From NCBI GenBank assembly GCA_947631915.1, contig CANRNC010000012.1, forward strand, positions 1-59,214: a DNA stretch of 59,214 bases, read 5' to 3'. This stretch comes from an uncultured Clostridia bacterium (GTDB lineage: Bacteria; Bacillota; Clostridia; TANB77; CAG-508). The notes under the pieces are model-generated. The model was not told the DNA's origin and made no database searches. It was given only the letters and a program-made list of their open reading frames with translations. Position 1 is the stretch's first letter; every line of letters starts with the position of its first letter. Both the position numbers and the translations under genes were made by a program. Positions 9,216 to 18,460 of this stretch are shown here, piece after piece.

Positions 9216-9923
9216 ATGAGTGAAGCAGTTTATAAACGTGTGCTTTTAAAATTGAGTGGAGAAGCATTAGCGGGAGACAACAAAACAGGCGTATATGCAG
9301 ACGTTATTGGAAATATTTGCGATCAAATAAAAAAAGTGGTTGATTTAGGAGTTGAAGTTGCAATTGTTGTTGGTGGAGGAAATTTTTGGCGTGGTAGATA
9401 CGGACACGATATGGAAAGAACAACATCAGATTATATGGGAATGCTAGCTACAACTATGAATGCTTTGGCACTTCAGGATTGCTTGGAGACTCGAGGAGTT
9501 GATACTAGAGTACAAACAGCAATTGAGATGAGAGAAATTGCAGAACCATACATAAAAAGAAAGGCAGAAAAGCATCTACAAAGAGGAAGAGTAGTCATAT
9601 TTGCTTGTGGAACAGGACATCCATATTTTTCAACAGATACAGGAGCAGCACTTAGAGCAGCAGAGATTAATGCAGATATAATATTACTTGCGAAAACTAT
9701 AGATGGAGTTTATTCAGCAGATCCAAAGGTAGATAAAACAGCAGTAAAATATGACAAGATATCATACATTGATATATTAGATAAGGATTTAAAAGTTATG
9801 GATTCAACTGCAACGTCATTATGTAGAGATAACAAAATCCCACTAATGGTCTTTGAAATTGCAAAACCAGAAAATATCGTTAAAATCGTTAAAGGTGAGA
9901 AAATAGGAACTTATGTAAATTAA
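9216..9923 (+). CDS. pyrH: UMP kinase
   Basis: A 235-residue kinase that phosphorylates UMP to UDP (amino-acid kinase fold). It shows LLKLSGEAL at the N-terminus, the [10 protein letters not shown] loop and the [17 protein letters not shown] motif that binds UMP. The ATG follows AAAGGGGAGAG. Position between carB and frr gives a compact pyrimidine and translation block. Confidence 0.97.
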   Translation: MSEAVYKRVLLKLSGEALAGDNKTGVYADVIGNICDQIKKVVDLGVEVAIVVGGGNFWRGRYGHDMERTTSDYMGMLATTMNALALQDCLETRGVDTRVQTAIEMREIAEPYIKRKAEKHLQRGRVVIFACGTGHPYFSTDTGAALRAAEINADIILLAKTIDGVYSADPKVDKTAVKYDKISYIDILDKDLKVMDSTATSLCRDNKIPLMVFEIAKPENIVKIVKGEKIGTYVN

Positions 9924-9945
9924 AAAGAAAGGGTGTATAATAGTT

Positions 9946-10494
9946 ATGGATTATAATCAAATTGAAGAGAAAATGGAAAAAACAATTAGTGTTTTAGAAG
10001 AGAATTTTGCAGAAATAAGGGCAGGAAGAGCAAATCCTGCAATATTAAATAAAGTTAAAGTTGATTACTATGGAGTTCCAACTCCAATAAATCAAGTAGC
10101 TGGAATTTCAGTTCCAGAAGCGAGAATGATAGTTATTCAACCATGGGATACTAATATTTTAAAAGAGATAGAAAAAGCAATACTAGTTGCAGATATAGGA
10201 ATTAACCCTAATAATGATGGAAAATTAATAAGATTAAATTTCCCAGAATTAACAGAGGAAAGAAGAAAAGAAATAGTAAAAGATATAAAAAAATTATCAG
10301 AAGAAGCTAAAATAGCAGTTAGAGCTATAAGAAGAGATGCAATGGATTTAGCTAAAAAAGAACAAAAAGATGGCAATTTAACAGAAGATGAAGAAAAACA
10401 AGCAGAGGATAAAATACAAAAGTTAACAGATAAAAAAGTAGAAGCAATTGATGAAATGTCAGCTAAAAAAGAAAAAGAGATCATGTCAGTATAA
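9946..10494 (+). CDS. frr: ribosome recycling factor
   Basis: A 182-residue factor that, with EF-G, splits the post-termination ribosome. The family core is clear: RAGRANPAIL near residue 25, the hinge PTPINQVA and the long C-terminal helices ending in ELTEERRKE and KLTDKK. It lies 22 bases after pyrH and is co-transcribed with it. Confidence 0.97.
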   Translation: MDYNQIEEKMEKTISVLEENFAEIRAGRANPAILNKVKVDYYGVPTPINQVAGISVPEARMIVIQPWDTNILKEIEKAILVADIGINPNNDGKLIRLNFPELTEERRKEIVKDIKKLSEEAKIAVRAIRRDAMDLAKKEQKDGNLTEDEEKQAEDKIQKLTDKKVEAIDEMSAKKEKEIMSV

Positions 10495-10522
10495 TTATAA
10501 CCCATGTATTGGAGTTGAATTT

Positions 10523-11413
10523 ATGAATTTTAAAGAACAATTAATAAGAAATCAAGAATTAGTTAATAAAGAGTTAAATAAATATTTAATAAAAGAAGAT
10601 CTTCCAGAAGCAGTTTTAAATCAATCAATAGAATACAGTTTAATGTCATCAGCCAAGAGGTTAAGACCAACATTAATAATTGAAACATATAAAATGTTTA
10701 AAGACGATTATGAAAAGAGTCTTCCTTTTGCTATTGCAATGGAGATGACACATACTTTTTCATTAATACATGATGATTTACCGGGCATAGACAATGATGA
10801 TTATAGAAGAGGAAGGTTGACAATACATAAAAAATTCAATGAGGCAACTGCAATTTTAGCAGGAGATTCTTTAATGAATCGAGCTTATATGATTATAGCA
10901 CGAGAAATAAGCAAATCTCCAAATGATGAGGAGAGTAAAAGAAAAATTAGAATATTAAATGAATTTTCGAGAGCGATAGATCAAATGATTGTCGGAGAAT
11001 ATTTAGATACAGAATGTGAAGGAAAACAAATCTCAAAAGAAGAATTAGACTATATTCATAATAATAAAACAGGTGCTTTCTTTAAATATTGTGTTAGAAC
11101 AGGGGCTATACTTGCGGGAGCAAATGAACAAGATATTAACAAGTTAACAGTATATGCTGAAAAAATAGGATTAGAATTTCAAATCAAAGATGATATTTTA
11201 TCTGAAATTGGTGATGCAAAATTGATGGGAAAACCTGTTGGTAATGATAGAGAAATGAACAAAGTAACTTATGTTACTAAATTTGGACTACAAAAGGCTG
11301 AAAAATATTTAGAAGATATAACTGACGAAGCTATACAAACTTTAGAAACTTATGGTGAGAAAGCACAATTTCTCAAAGAATTAGCCATATATATAAAGGA
11401 TAGAAATCACTAG
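10523..11413 (+). CDS. ispA: polyprenyl (farnesyl/geranyl) diphosphate synthase
   Basis: A 296-residue trans-prenyltransferase that condenses IPP with allylic diphosphates. The first aspartate-rich motif is DDLPGIDND, followed by the RRGRLTIHK region. The second aspartate-rich motif is QIKDDILSEIGD. The frame opens earlier, but the ATG at 10523, with GGAG in TTGGAGTTG upstream, gives the family N-terminus. It sits directly before uppS, so it probably supplies the FPP that UppS elongates. FPP against GPP/GGPP specificity is inferred. Confidence 0.9.
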   Translation: MNFKEQLIRNQELVNKELNKYLIKEDLPEAVLNQSIEYSLMSSAKRLRPTLIIETYKMFKDDYEKSLPFAIAMEMTHTFSLIHDDLPGIDNDDYRRGRLTIHKKFNEATAILAGDSLMNRAYMIIAREISKSPNDEESKRKIRILNEFSRAIDQMIVGEYLDTECEGKQISKEELDYIHNNKTGAFFKYCVRTGAILAGANEQDINKLTVYAEKIGLEFQIKDDILSEIGDAKLMGKPVGNDREMNKVTYVTKFGLQKAEKYLEDITDEAIQTLETYGEKAQFLKELAIYIKDRNH

Positions 11414-11428
11414 TATTCGGAGGAGATT

Positions 11429-12142
11429 ATGGAATTCAATAAAGAAAAAATGCCTAAACACATAGGAATTATAATGGATGGAAATAGAAGATGGGCAGCT
11501 TCTCAAGGCAAAAATGCCGGATTTGGACACAGACAAGGGGCGAAAACTCTAGAGAAAATTGTAAGATATGCAAATAAAATTGGATTAAAATATATTACTG
11601 TATATGCATTTTCAACAGAAAATTGGAAAAGGGCACAAGAAGAAGTTAATGGATTGATGCTTTTATTTAAGACGTATTTAGACGATTATGCTAAAAGAGC
11701 TGACACAGAAAATATAAAAGTAAATATATTAGGAGATATTTCTGCTTTCAATGAAGATTTACAGAAGAGCATGAGAAAGTGTATAGAAAGAACAAAAGAT
11801 AATACCGGAGTTTTATTTAGTATAGCTCTTAACTATGGTGGCAGAGCAGAGATAGTAAATGCAACAAAGAATATTGCAACTCAAATTAAAAATGGAAAGA
11901 TTAATTTAGAAGATATTAATGAGGAGCTAATATCTAATAATTTATATACTGCTGGAATTCCAGATCCAGATTTAATAATAAGAACAAGTAATGAATTAAG
12001 ACTTAGTGGATTTTTAATATGGCAATCAGCTTATTCAGAATTGTATTTTACAGATATAAATTGGCCGGACTTTGATGAAAATGCTTTAGATAAAGCGATA
12101 TTGGAATATCAAAATAGAAACAGAAGATTTGGAGGAAATTAA
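11429..12142 (+). CDS. uppS: undecaprenyl diphosphate synthase
   Basis: A 237-residue cis-prenyltransferase that makes the C55 lipid carrier for peptidoglycan. It shows HIGIIMDGNRRWA with the catalytic aspartate, the FSTENWKR motif, and the C-terminal RTSNELRLSGFLIWQ and YSELYF motifs. A GGAGGAG site lies upstream. It sits 15 bases after the FPP synthase gene. Confidence 0.97.
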   Translation: MEFNKEKMPKHIGIIMDGNRRWAASQGKNAGFGHRQGAKTLEKIVRYANKIGLKYITVYAFSTENWKRAQEEVNGLMLLFKTYLDDYAKRADTENIKVNILGDISAFNEDLQKSMRKCIERTKDNTGVLFSIALNYGGRAEIVNATKNIATQIKNGKINLEDINEELISNNLYTAGIPDPDLIIRTSNELRLSGFLIWQSAYSELYFTDINWPDFDENALDKAILEYQNRNRRFGGN

Positions 12143-12145
12143 TAT

Positions 12146-12955
12146 ATGAATATAAAAAGATTACTTTCTGCAATGTTAGGATTACCTTTAGTAGTACTAG
12201 TATTGGCTCTAGGAAATGAATATTTTATAGACATATTTTTTGCAATTGTGGCAATAATTAGTATGTATGAATATTTTTATGCTTTAAAAGAAAAGGCAAA
12301 TCCTGTTAAATGGATTGGTTATTTAAGTGCAATATCAATAGCTTTTATACATTTAATACCTGGCTTTGATATAACTTACATCGGGTTGTTCCTACCTATT
12401 ATAGTTGTTTTATTATTTATACAAAGTTTAGTTACAAATATGAAATACAATATAAAAGACATTTCATATACATTATTTGGGATATGCTATATAACATTAT
12501 TTATAATGTGTATTCCACTAATAAGTGGAGGCGTATCAAGTAAAATATATTTGTGGTATTTAGTTATTGCAGCATGGGGTACAGATAGCTTTGCATATAT
12601 TTTTGGAAAAGTATTGAAACTAGGCAAACATAAATTTAGTAAGATTAGTCCAAATAAAACTATTGAAGGATGTATAGCGGGTACTGTTGGGGCTTTAATT
12701 ATTGCACTTATTTATACATATATATGTAATAAGTTATTTGATAGTTCAATTTCTTATCTAGCATTTGGAGCTCTTACAGTCATATTTAGTATAATCGGTC
12801 AAATTGGTGATTTTGCAGCATCTAGTATAAAGAGGTATACGGGAATTAAAGATTTCGGTGAATTGATTCCTGGGCATGGAGGTATGCTAGATAGAATTGA
12901 TAGTGTTATATTTATAGCACCATTTGCATATTTATTATATATGGTAATCTTATAA
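12146..12955 (+). CDS. cdsA: phosphatidate cytidylyltransferase
   Basis: A 269-residue integral membrane enzyme that makes CDP-diacylglycerol from phosphatidic acid and CTP. About eight membrane segments precede the family signature near the C-terminus, GQIGDFAASSIKR followed by KDFGELIPGHGGMLDRIDS. It starts 3 bases after uppS. In most Firmicutes dxr follows; here the next gene is the M50 protease. Confidence 0.96.
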   Translation: MNIKRLLSAMLGLPLVVLVLALGNEYFIDIFFAIVAIISMYEYFYALKEKANPVKWIGYLSAISIAFIHLIPGFDITYIGLFLPIIVVLLFIQSLVTNMKYNIKDISYTLFGICYITLFIMCIPLISGGVSSKIYLWYLVIAAWGTDSFAYIFGKVLKLGKHKFSKISPNKTIEGCIAGTVGALIIALIYTYICNKLFDSSISYLAFGALTVIFSIIGQIGDFAASSIKRYTGIKDFGELIPGHGGMLDRIDSVIFIAPFAYLLYMVIL

Positions 12956-12981
12956 AACTTAAATATAAAGAGGTGAAAATA

Positions 12982-13719
12982 TTGCTTACATTTATTGTAA
13001 ATGCAATTAAGATTATATTTTTATTGGGAATATTAGTTTTTATTCATGAAGGAGGACATTTTATAGTTGCAAAGTTTTGCAAGGTAAAAGTAAATGAATT
13101 TGCACTTGGTTTTGGAAAAACTATAATTTCTAAAAAAATTGGAGAAACAGTATATGCTTTAAGAATGATTCCTCTTGGAGGATTTGTAAGAATGGAAGGT
13201 GAAGAACAACCTTCAGAGGAGAAAGGAGCTTTTAATAATGCAAAGACATGGAAAAAAATACTAATTGTAGCTGCTGGAGGACTAGTTAATATTATATTTG
13301 CAATAATAATAGTATTTTTATTAGTTATATTTTACTATAAATATCCATTAAAAGAGGCTTTACAAGTTACAGGAACATTTGCTTATTCAATAATAGAAAG
13401 TCTAAAAATATTATTTTCAGGTAATGTAACAATAAATGAATTAATGGGACCTGTTGGAATTTCTTCTATAATAGTACAGACAACAGATTTAGTAAATTAC
13501 ATATATTTAATTGCAGCAGTATCACTATCTCTTGGAGTTACAAACTTATTACCAATACCTCCATTGGATGGAGGAAAAATCTTAATTTATATAATTGAAG
13601 CAATTAGAAGAAAGCCAATAAAAGAAGAAACAGAGATTGCTATACAAATGACAGGATTTGTATGTATAATAATTTTGTCCATATTTGTAATGATGAATGA
13701 TATTGGAAATATTGCATAA
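12982..13719 (+). CDS. rseP: site-2 metalloprotease of the RseP/RasP type without a PDZ domain
   Basis: A 245-residue M50 membrane protease. The zinc motif HEGGH lies in the first membrane segment, ALGFG and LRMIPLGGFVRMEGEE follow, and the second zinc motif NLLPIPPLDGG lies near residue 195. The usual family length is about 330-430 residues because one or two PDZ domains lie between the second and third membrane segments. Here only about 15 residues separate them, so the PDZ domain is absent. A GTG at 12973 is also in frame, but AAAGAGG (12966-12972) sits at ideal distance from the TTG at 12982. Last gene of the operon. Confidence 0.88.
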   Translation: MLTFIVNAIKIIFLLGILVFIHEGGHFIVAKFCKVKVNEFALGFGKTIISKKIGETVYALRMIPLGGFVRMEGEEQPSEEKGAFNNAKTWKKILIVAAGGLVNIIFAIIIVFLLVIFYYKYPLKEALQVTGTFAYSIIESLKILFSGNVTINELMGPVGISSIIVQTTDLVNYIYLIAAVSLSLGVTNLLPIPPLDGGKILIYIIEAIRRKPIKEETEIAIQMTGFVCIIILSIFVMMNDIGNIA

Positions 13720-13721
13720 TG

Positions 13722-13765
13722 AAAGAATAGATAATTTTATTTATCTATTCTTTTATTTTTTTTTG
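13722..13765 (+). terminator. intrinsic terminator of the rpsB-rseP operon
   Basis: A 13-bp stem (AAAGAATAGATAA/TTATCTATTCTTT) with a TTTTAT loop and a long T-run (13751-13764). Confidence 0.85.
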
Positions 13766-13842
13766 AAAAATGTATACAAAATAAACCATTTAATGATATA
13801 ATTTAACAATAATATATGCTAAAGTTTGGGAGGAAAACTATA

Positions 13843-16086
13843 ATGGGAAAGATTGTTTTATTAGATGAATTAACAATTAATAAAATCGCTGCAGGGGAAG
13901 TTATAGAAAGACCAGCCTCTGTAATAAAAGAGATGGTCGAGAATTCCATTGATGCTGGAGCAACAAACATTACAGTTGAAATAAAAAATGGAGGAATATC
14001 ATATATAAGAGTTTCAGATAATGGTAAAGGAATAGAAAAGGACGATTTAGAAATTGCTTTTGAAAGACATGCAACAAGTAAGATAAGAAGCGCAGATGAT
14101 TTAAACCTAATTAAGTCAATGGGATTCAGAGGTGAGGCTTTAGCTAGTATTGCAGCAATTGCAAATGTAGAATTATGCTCTAAAACAGCTAATGATGAAG
14201 TGGGACATAGAATTTTAGTTGAAGCAGGAAATGTATTAGAAAATGAAGACATTGGATGTCCAGAAGGAACTACAATTACAGTTAAAAATCTTTTTTTTAA
14301 CACACCAGTTAGATATAAGTTTTTGAAAAAAGATTACACAGAATCAGGCTATATTGAAGATGTAATTTCAAGATTAGCACTTATTAATACTAATATAGCA
14401 TTTAAATTAATTAACACAGGAAAAACTATCATACAAACAAACGGTGATGGAAATATTAACAATGTGATTTTTAATATATATGGAAAAGATATTGTAAAAG
14501 CAGTATTGCCTATTGAATATAGCTATGATGGTGTTGAAATAACAGGTGTTGTTGGAAAACCAGAAATTGCACGTTCAAACAGAGGAAATCAACTTTTCTT
14601 TGTAAACGGAAGATATGTAAAAGATAAAGTGTTATCAGGAGCTACTGAAAAGGCTTTTAAAGGACTATTGCCAATAGGAAAATACGGGTTTATAATATTA
14701 AACATAGATATCGCTCCTAACACAGTAGATGTTAATGTTCATCCTGCAAAATTAGAAGTTAGATTTCAAGATGAGAGTAAAATATTTAAAGCTGTATATA
14801 ATGCTGTTAAGGAAACTTTACTGAAAGCTGAATTAATTGAAAATGTTGAGGAAGAAAGCGAAGATCAAGATATAAATAGTAACAACACATACAGTAATTA
14901 TAACAATAATTCCTTTTTAAATACATTTAGAAAAATAGGAACAAAAGAAGATACATCAAAGCAAGTGGCTATACTACCAAAAGAACAAGATAACGAATTA
15001 AAACTAGGAGAAGAAGCTAATAATAATATAATAGAAAGTTTATTTTTAAAAAGAAGTTTACCTGATAATAGTGAAGAAACAGAAGAAATTGATAAAACAC
15101 GTAGAATCCAAATATTACCAGATTCTTCAAAAGACGAAGACGAAACTTTAGAACAGGATACTAAAAGTAAAGAACAAGACACATTAGAAGAAAAACATAC
15201 TATAGATATTACTGATATTGAGCCCCAAGATTATAACTATGGAAATATCATAGCACAAACAATAGCAAACAATATCGATATAGAGAATGACAATATGGTA
15301 ACTAGTAGTGTAGAAGACAAAGTAGAAGATGATAATTTAAAATTTGAAGATATGTATAGCAAAGTTTTTGGTACAAATACCAAGAATGAAGATGAAACAG
15401 ATAACAATGATGAAAACATTGAGGATGCAAAAGATATAATTATTCAAAATGAAAATATTTCGTTATATGAAAATGAGGAAAAATACAATTACGATACTAC
15501 TGAAAAAGTAAATTATAAGCTAATAGGTATAGCATTTCAAACATATATAATAATTGAAATTGAAAATGAATTGTACATAATAGATCAACATGCTGCACAT
15601 GAGAGAATAATGTATGAAAAAGTATGTAAAAATTATTATTCGAAAGGTAATAAGGATTCACAATTATTGCTTTTACCAGATATAATTACATTATCTCATA
15701 AAGAAATGGATATTGCTAGAGATAATATAGATAAGTTCGAAAAAGCAGGATTTCAGTTAGAGGAATTCGGAGAAAATACAATAAAATTAACTGGTGCACC
15801 TACAATGTGTTTAGATTTAGATACTAAAGAGTTATTTTTAGAGACTTTGGATGAAATAAACACAGTTGCAAGAACAGCAAAGCAGGAAATAGAAGAAAAA
15901 TTTTTAGCAACTATCGCTTGTAAGGCAGCAGTAAAAGCACATATGGCATTAACAAATGAGGAAGTGGATAGTCTATTACAACAATTATTGAGTTTACCAA
16001 ACCCTTTTACTTGTCCTCATGGAAGACCAACTGCTATTAAAATGACTAAAAACGATATAGAAAAGAAATTTGCAAGAAGGAAATAG
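13843..16086 (+). CDS. mutL: DNA mismatch repair protein MutL
   Basis: A 747-residue mismatch-repair ATPase/endonuclease. The GHKL ATPase is clear at the N-terminus: NKIAAGEVIERPASVIKE, DNGKGI, GFRGEALASI. The C-terminal dimerisation domain carries DQHAAHERIMYEK, the metal-binding motif of nicking MutL proteins, and ends with CPHGRPT. A very long Glu/Asp/Asn-rich linker (residues about 340-560) joins them. The ATG at 13843 is chosen over 13816 because TTGGGAGG lies 10 bases upstream. mutS is not adjacent, unlike in many Firmicutes. Confidence 0.96.
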   Translation: MGKIVLLDELTINKIAAGEVIERPASVIKEMVENSIDAGATNITVEIKNGGISYIRVSDNGKGIEKDDLEIAFERHATSKIRSADDLNLIKSMGFRGEALASIAAIANVELCSKTANDEVGHRILVEAGNVLENEDIGCPEGTTITVKNLFFNTPVRYKFLKKDYTESGYIEDVISRLALINTNIAFKLINTGKTIIQTNGDGNINNVIFNIYGKDIVKAVLPIEYSYDGVEITGVVGKPEIARSNRGNQLFFVNGRYVKDKVLSGATEKAFKGLLPIGKYGFIILNIDIAPNTVDVNVHPAKLEVRFQDESKIFKAVYNAVKETLLKAELIENVEEESEDQDINSNNTYSNYNNNSFLNTFRKIGTKEDTSKQVAILPKEQDNELKLGEEANNNIIESLFLKRSLPDNSEETEEIDKTRRIQILPDSSKDEDETLEQDTKSKEQDTLEEKHTIDITDIEPQDYNYGNIIAQTIANNIDIENDNMVTSSVEDKVEDDNLKFEDMYSKVFGTNTKNEDETDNNDENIEDAKDIIIQNENISLYENEEKYNYDTTEKVNYKLIGIAFQTYIIIEIENELYIIDQHAAHERIMYEKVCKNYYSKGNKDSQLLLLPDIITLSHKEMDIARDNIDKFEKAGFQLEEFGENTIKLTGAPTMCLDLDTKELFLETLDEINTVARTAKQEIEEKFLATIACKAAVKAHMALTNEEVDSLLQQLLSLPNPFTCPHGRPTAIKMTKNDIEKKFARRK

Positions 16087-16108
16087 GTTTGAAAGGAATA
16101 GTATAAAA

Positions 16109-17035
16109 ATGAAAAAACTAAAACCAACTATTATTGTAATTTGTGGACCAACTGCATCTGGAAAAACGGCATTATCTATTGAATTAGCTAAAAGAATAGA
16201 TGGAGAAATAGTTTCAGCTGATTCCATGCAGATATATAAATATATGGATATTGGAAGTGCAAAGCCTACAAAAGAAGAAATGCAAGGAATAAAGCATTAT
16301 ATGTTGGATTTCGTAGAACCTAATATTAGGTATAGCGTTGCTGATTATAAGCAAGAAGCAGAGAAATGTATTGAAAAGATATTATCAAAGGGTAAAATTC
16401 CAATTGTTGTTGGTGGAACGGGTTTATATGTTAATTCATTAATATATGGAATTGAGTATAGTGAAAATAAGTTAGATGAAAAATATAGATTAGAATTAGA
16501 AAAAATAGTAGAAGATGAAGGATTAGAAAAATTATATAATCAAGCATGTAAGATAGATCCTGTTGCTATGGAAAAAGTTTCACATAATGACAAAAAAAGA
16601 ATATTAAGAGTGCTAGAAATATATCACGAAACAGGAAAGACAAAGACACAGCAGGAAATTGAATCAAGAAGTAAAGAGATTAAATACGATTACAAGGTAT
16701 TTGCAATAGAGATGGATAGAGAAATATTATATAACAGAATAAATCAAAGAGTAGATATAATGATAGAAAATGGATTAATTGAAGAAGTTAGAAACATTAT
16801 ATCAAAATACAACGAATTGCCAACTTCTATGCAAGGATTAGGCTACAAGGAAACTAGAGATTATATAAAAGGTGTAATATCCAAAGAAGAAATGATTGAT
16901 AAAATAAAAATGGAAACTAGAAGATATGCAAAGAGACAGTTGACTTGGTTTAGAAAAAATAAAGAGACAATATGGATTAATGGACTTGAGCCTGTTGAGA
17001 AAAACATACAAATTATTTTGGAGGAAATGAATTGA
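16109..17035 (+). CDS. miaA: tRNA dimethylallyltransferase
   Basis: A 308-residue enzyme that adds a dimethylallyl group to A37 of tRNAs reading UNN codons. It shows the P-loop GPTASGKTALSIELA, the DSMQIYKYMDIGSAKP motif, and the C-terminal TRRYAKRQLTWFR segment. The frame opens at a TTG at 16070 inside mutL, but AAAGGAA upstream of the ATG at 16109 marks the start. It follows mutL by 22 bases, the usual mutL-miaA order. Confidence 0.96.
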   Translation: MKKLKPTIIVICGPTASGKTALSIELAKRIDGEIVSADSMQIYKYMDIGSAKPTKEEMQGIKHYMLDFVEPNIRYSVADYKQEAEKCIEKILSKGKIPIVVGGTGLYVNSLIYGIEYSENKLDEKYRLELEKIVEDEGLEKLYNQACKIDPVAMEKVSHNDKKRILRVLEIYHETGKTKTQQEIESRSKEIKYDYKVFAIEMDREILYNRINQRVDIMIENGLIEEVRNIISKYNELPTSMQGLGYKETRDYIKGVISKEEMIDKIKMETRRYAKRQLTWFRKNKETIWINGLEPVEKNIQIILEEMN

Positions 17036-18279
17036 ATAAAAAAACAGAAGAAAGAAGGAAACTTAATAAAAAGAAAGTAGGACAAGCAACATTAGTACTA
17101 ATTATATTTATATTAGTTATATGTATTTTTTATAGTATAGTAAATTTGTTAATACAACCATCAGATGTTTTTGTAATAGAAAATGGTAAGATATATGACG
17201 AGGAGACTAATATAGGTTATGTAGTTAGAGATGAAACATTAGTATCTAATAATGAATATGAGAATGGGATTGTCACTATAAAGCCTGAAGGTGCAAGAGT
17301 TGCCAAAGGAGAATCTGTATTTAGATATTGTAGTGCAAATGAAGAAAAACTTGAAGCAAAAATATCTGAGTTAGATAAAGAGATACAAAAAGCTATTGAA
17401 GGACAAAATACAAATATATATTCTACAGATATTCAGTTATTGGAAAAACAAATAGAGGAAAAACTTTTATTAATTCAAACTACTAATGAACTAGATGAAA
17501 TTGCAGAGTATAAATCAGAAATTAGTTCATATATGATAAGAAAAGCAAAAATAGCAGGAGAACTTAGTCCTTCAGGATCATACATAAATAAGCTAATAAC
17601 GCAAAGAAGTGAGTATGAGCAAGAATTGAATGCTGGTCAAAAGTATATTTCTGCACCAATTAGTGGAATTGTATCATATAAGATAGATGGATATGAAGAA
17701 AGTTTAAAAGTAGATAATCTAGATTCAATAAATAAAGATACATTAAATTCAATAAAATTAAAGACGGGACAATTAGTTTCCTCAAGTCAGGAAAAGGGGA
17801 AAGTTGTAAATAACTTTTATTGCTATATAGCTACTATATTATCATCAGATAATGCCATGAGAGCAAAAGAAGGAGATGTTATTAAGTTAAGATTATCAAA
17901 CAGTCACGAAATATCAGCGGAGATCGTAAAAATATCAGGATTTGTGGATGGAGAAGCTGTTTTTATATTTAAAATAACTCAAGATGTAGAATATCTAATT
18001 GGTTATAGAAAAATATCAATAGATGTTATATGGTGGAATGAATCTGGATTGAAAGTTCCAAACTCTTCAATTATCACAGAAGAAGATAAGAATTATGTAA
18101 TAAGAAGTAGAACTGGATATACAGATAAAATTTTAGTAAAGATAAAGAAACAAAATGGATATTATTCTATAATAGAGAATTATACAACTCAAGAATTAAG
18201 AGAAATGGGGTATTCAACAAGTGAAATATCATCAATGAAAAGTATAAGTCTTTATGATGAAATAGTATTAAAACCATAA
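17032..18279 (+). CDS. HlyD-like membrane-anchored adaptor protein
   Basis: A 415-residue protein with a basic N-terminus, one membrane segment (residues about 17-40) and an extracellular part. It holds a first half-hairpin, a coiled-coil region (about 100-180) rich in Glu/Lys/Gln, and a lipoyl-like segment (YISAPISGIVSY) that closes the barrel. This is the layout of membrane-fusion proteins. No partner transporter is adjacent, so its role is unknown. The start is a TTG whose last two bases lie in the miaA stop (17033-17035), with GGAGG upstream, indicating translational coupling. Confidence 0.7.
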   Translation: MNKKTEERRKLNKKKVGQATLVLIIFILVICIFYSIVNLLIQPSDVFVIENGKIYDEETNIGYVVRDETLVSNNEYENGIVTIKPEGARVAKGESVFRYCSANEEKLEAKISELDKEIQKAIEGQNTNIYSTDIQLLEKQIEEKLLLIQTTNELDEIAEYKSEISSYMIRKAKIAGELSPSGSYINKLITQRSEYEQELNAGQKYISAPISGIVSYKIDGYEESLKVDNLDSINKDTLNSIKLKTGQLVSSSQEKGKVVNNFYCYIATILSSDNAMRAKEGDVIKLRLSNSHEISAEIVKISGFVDGEAVFIFKITQDVEYLIGYRKISIDVIWWNESGLKVPNSSIITEEDKNYVIRSRTGYTDKILVKIKKQNGYYSIIENYTTQELREMGYSTSEISSMKSISLYDEIVLKP

Positions 18280-18292
18280 AATTAGATAAAAT

Positions 18293-18320
18293 GGCAGACA
18301 TATTGTCTGTCTTTTTCTTT
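18293..18320 (+). terminator. intrinsic terminator
   Basis: Stem GGCAGACA/TGTCTGTC (one G-U pair) with a TAT loop, followed by TTTTTCTTT. It ends the mutL-miaA-HlyD-like operon. Confidence 0.8.
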
Positions 18321-18460
18321 CATAAAAGAAGGAAAAAATATTTTTTTGTCGAAAAATATAATAAATTAGTTCAAAATTATTTAAATTCATTACTACTATG
18401 TTTTAAAGCATAACTAAAAAATCTAAAATTAAAATCCAAAATTGAAAAGAGGAATTGAAT

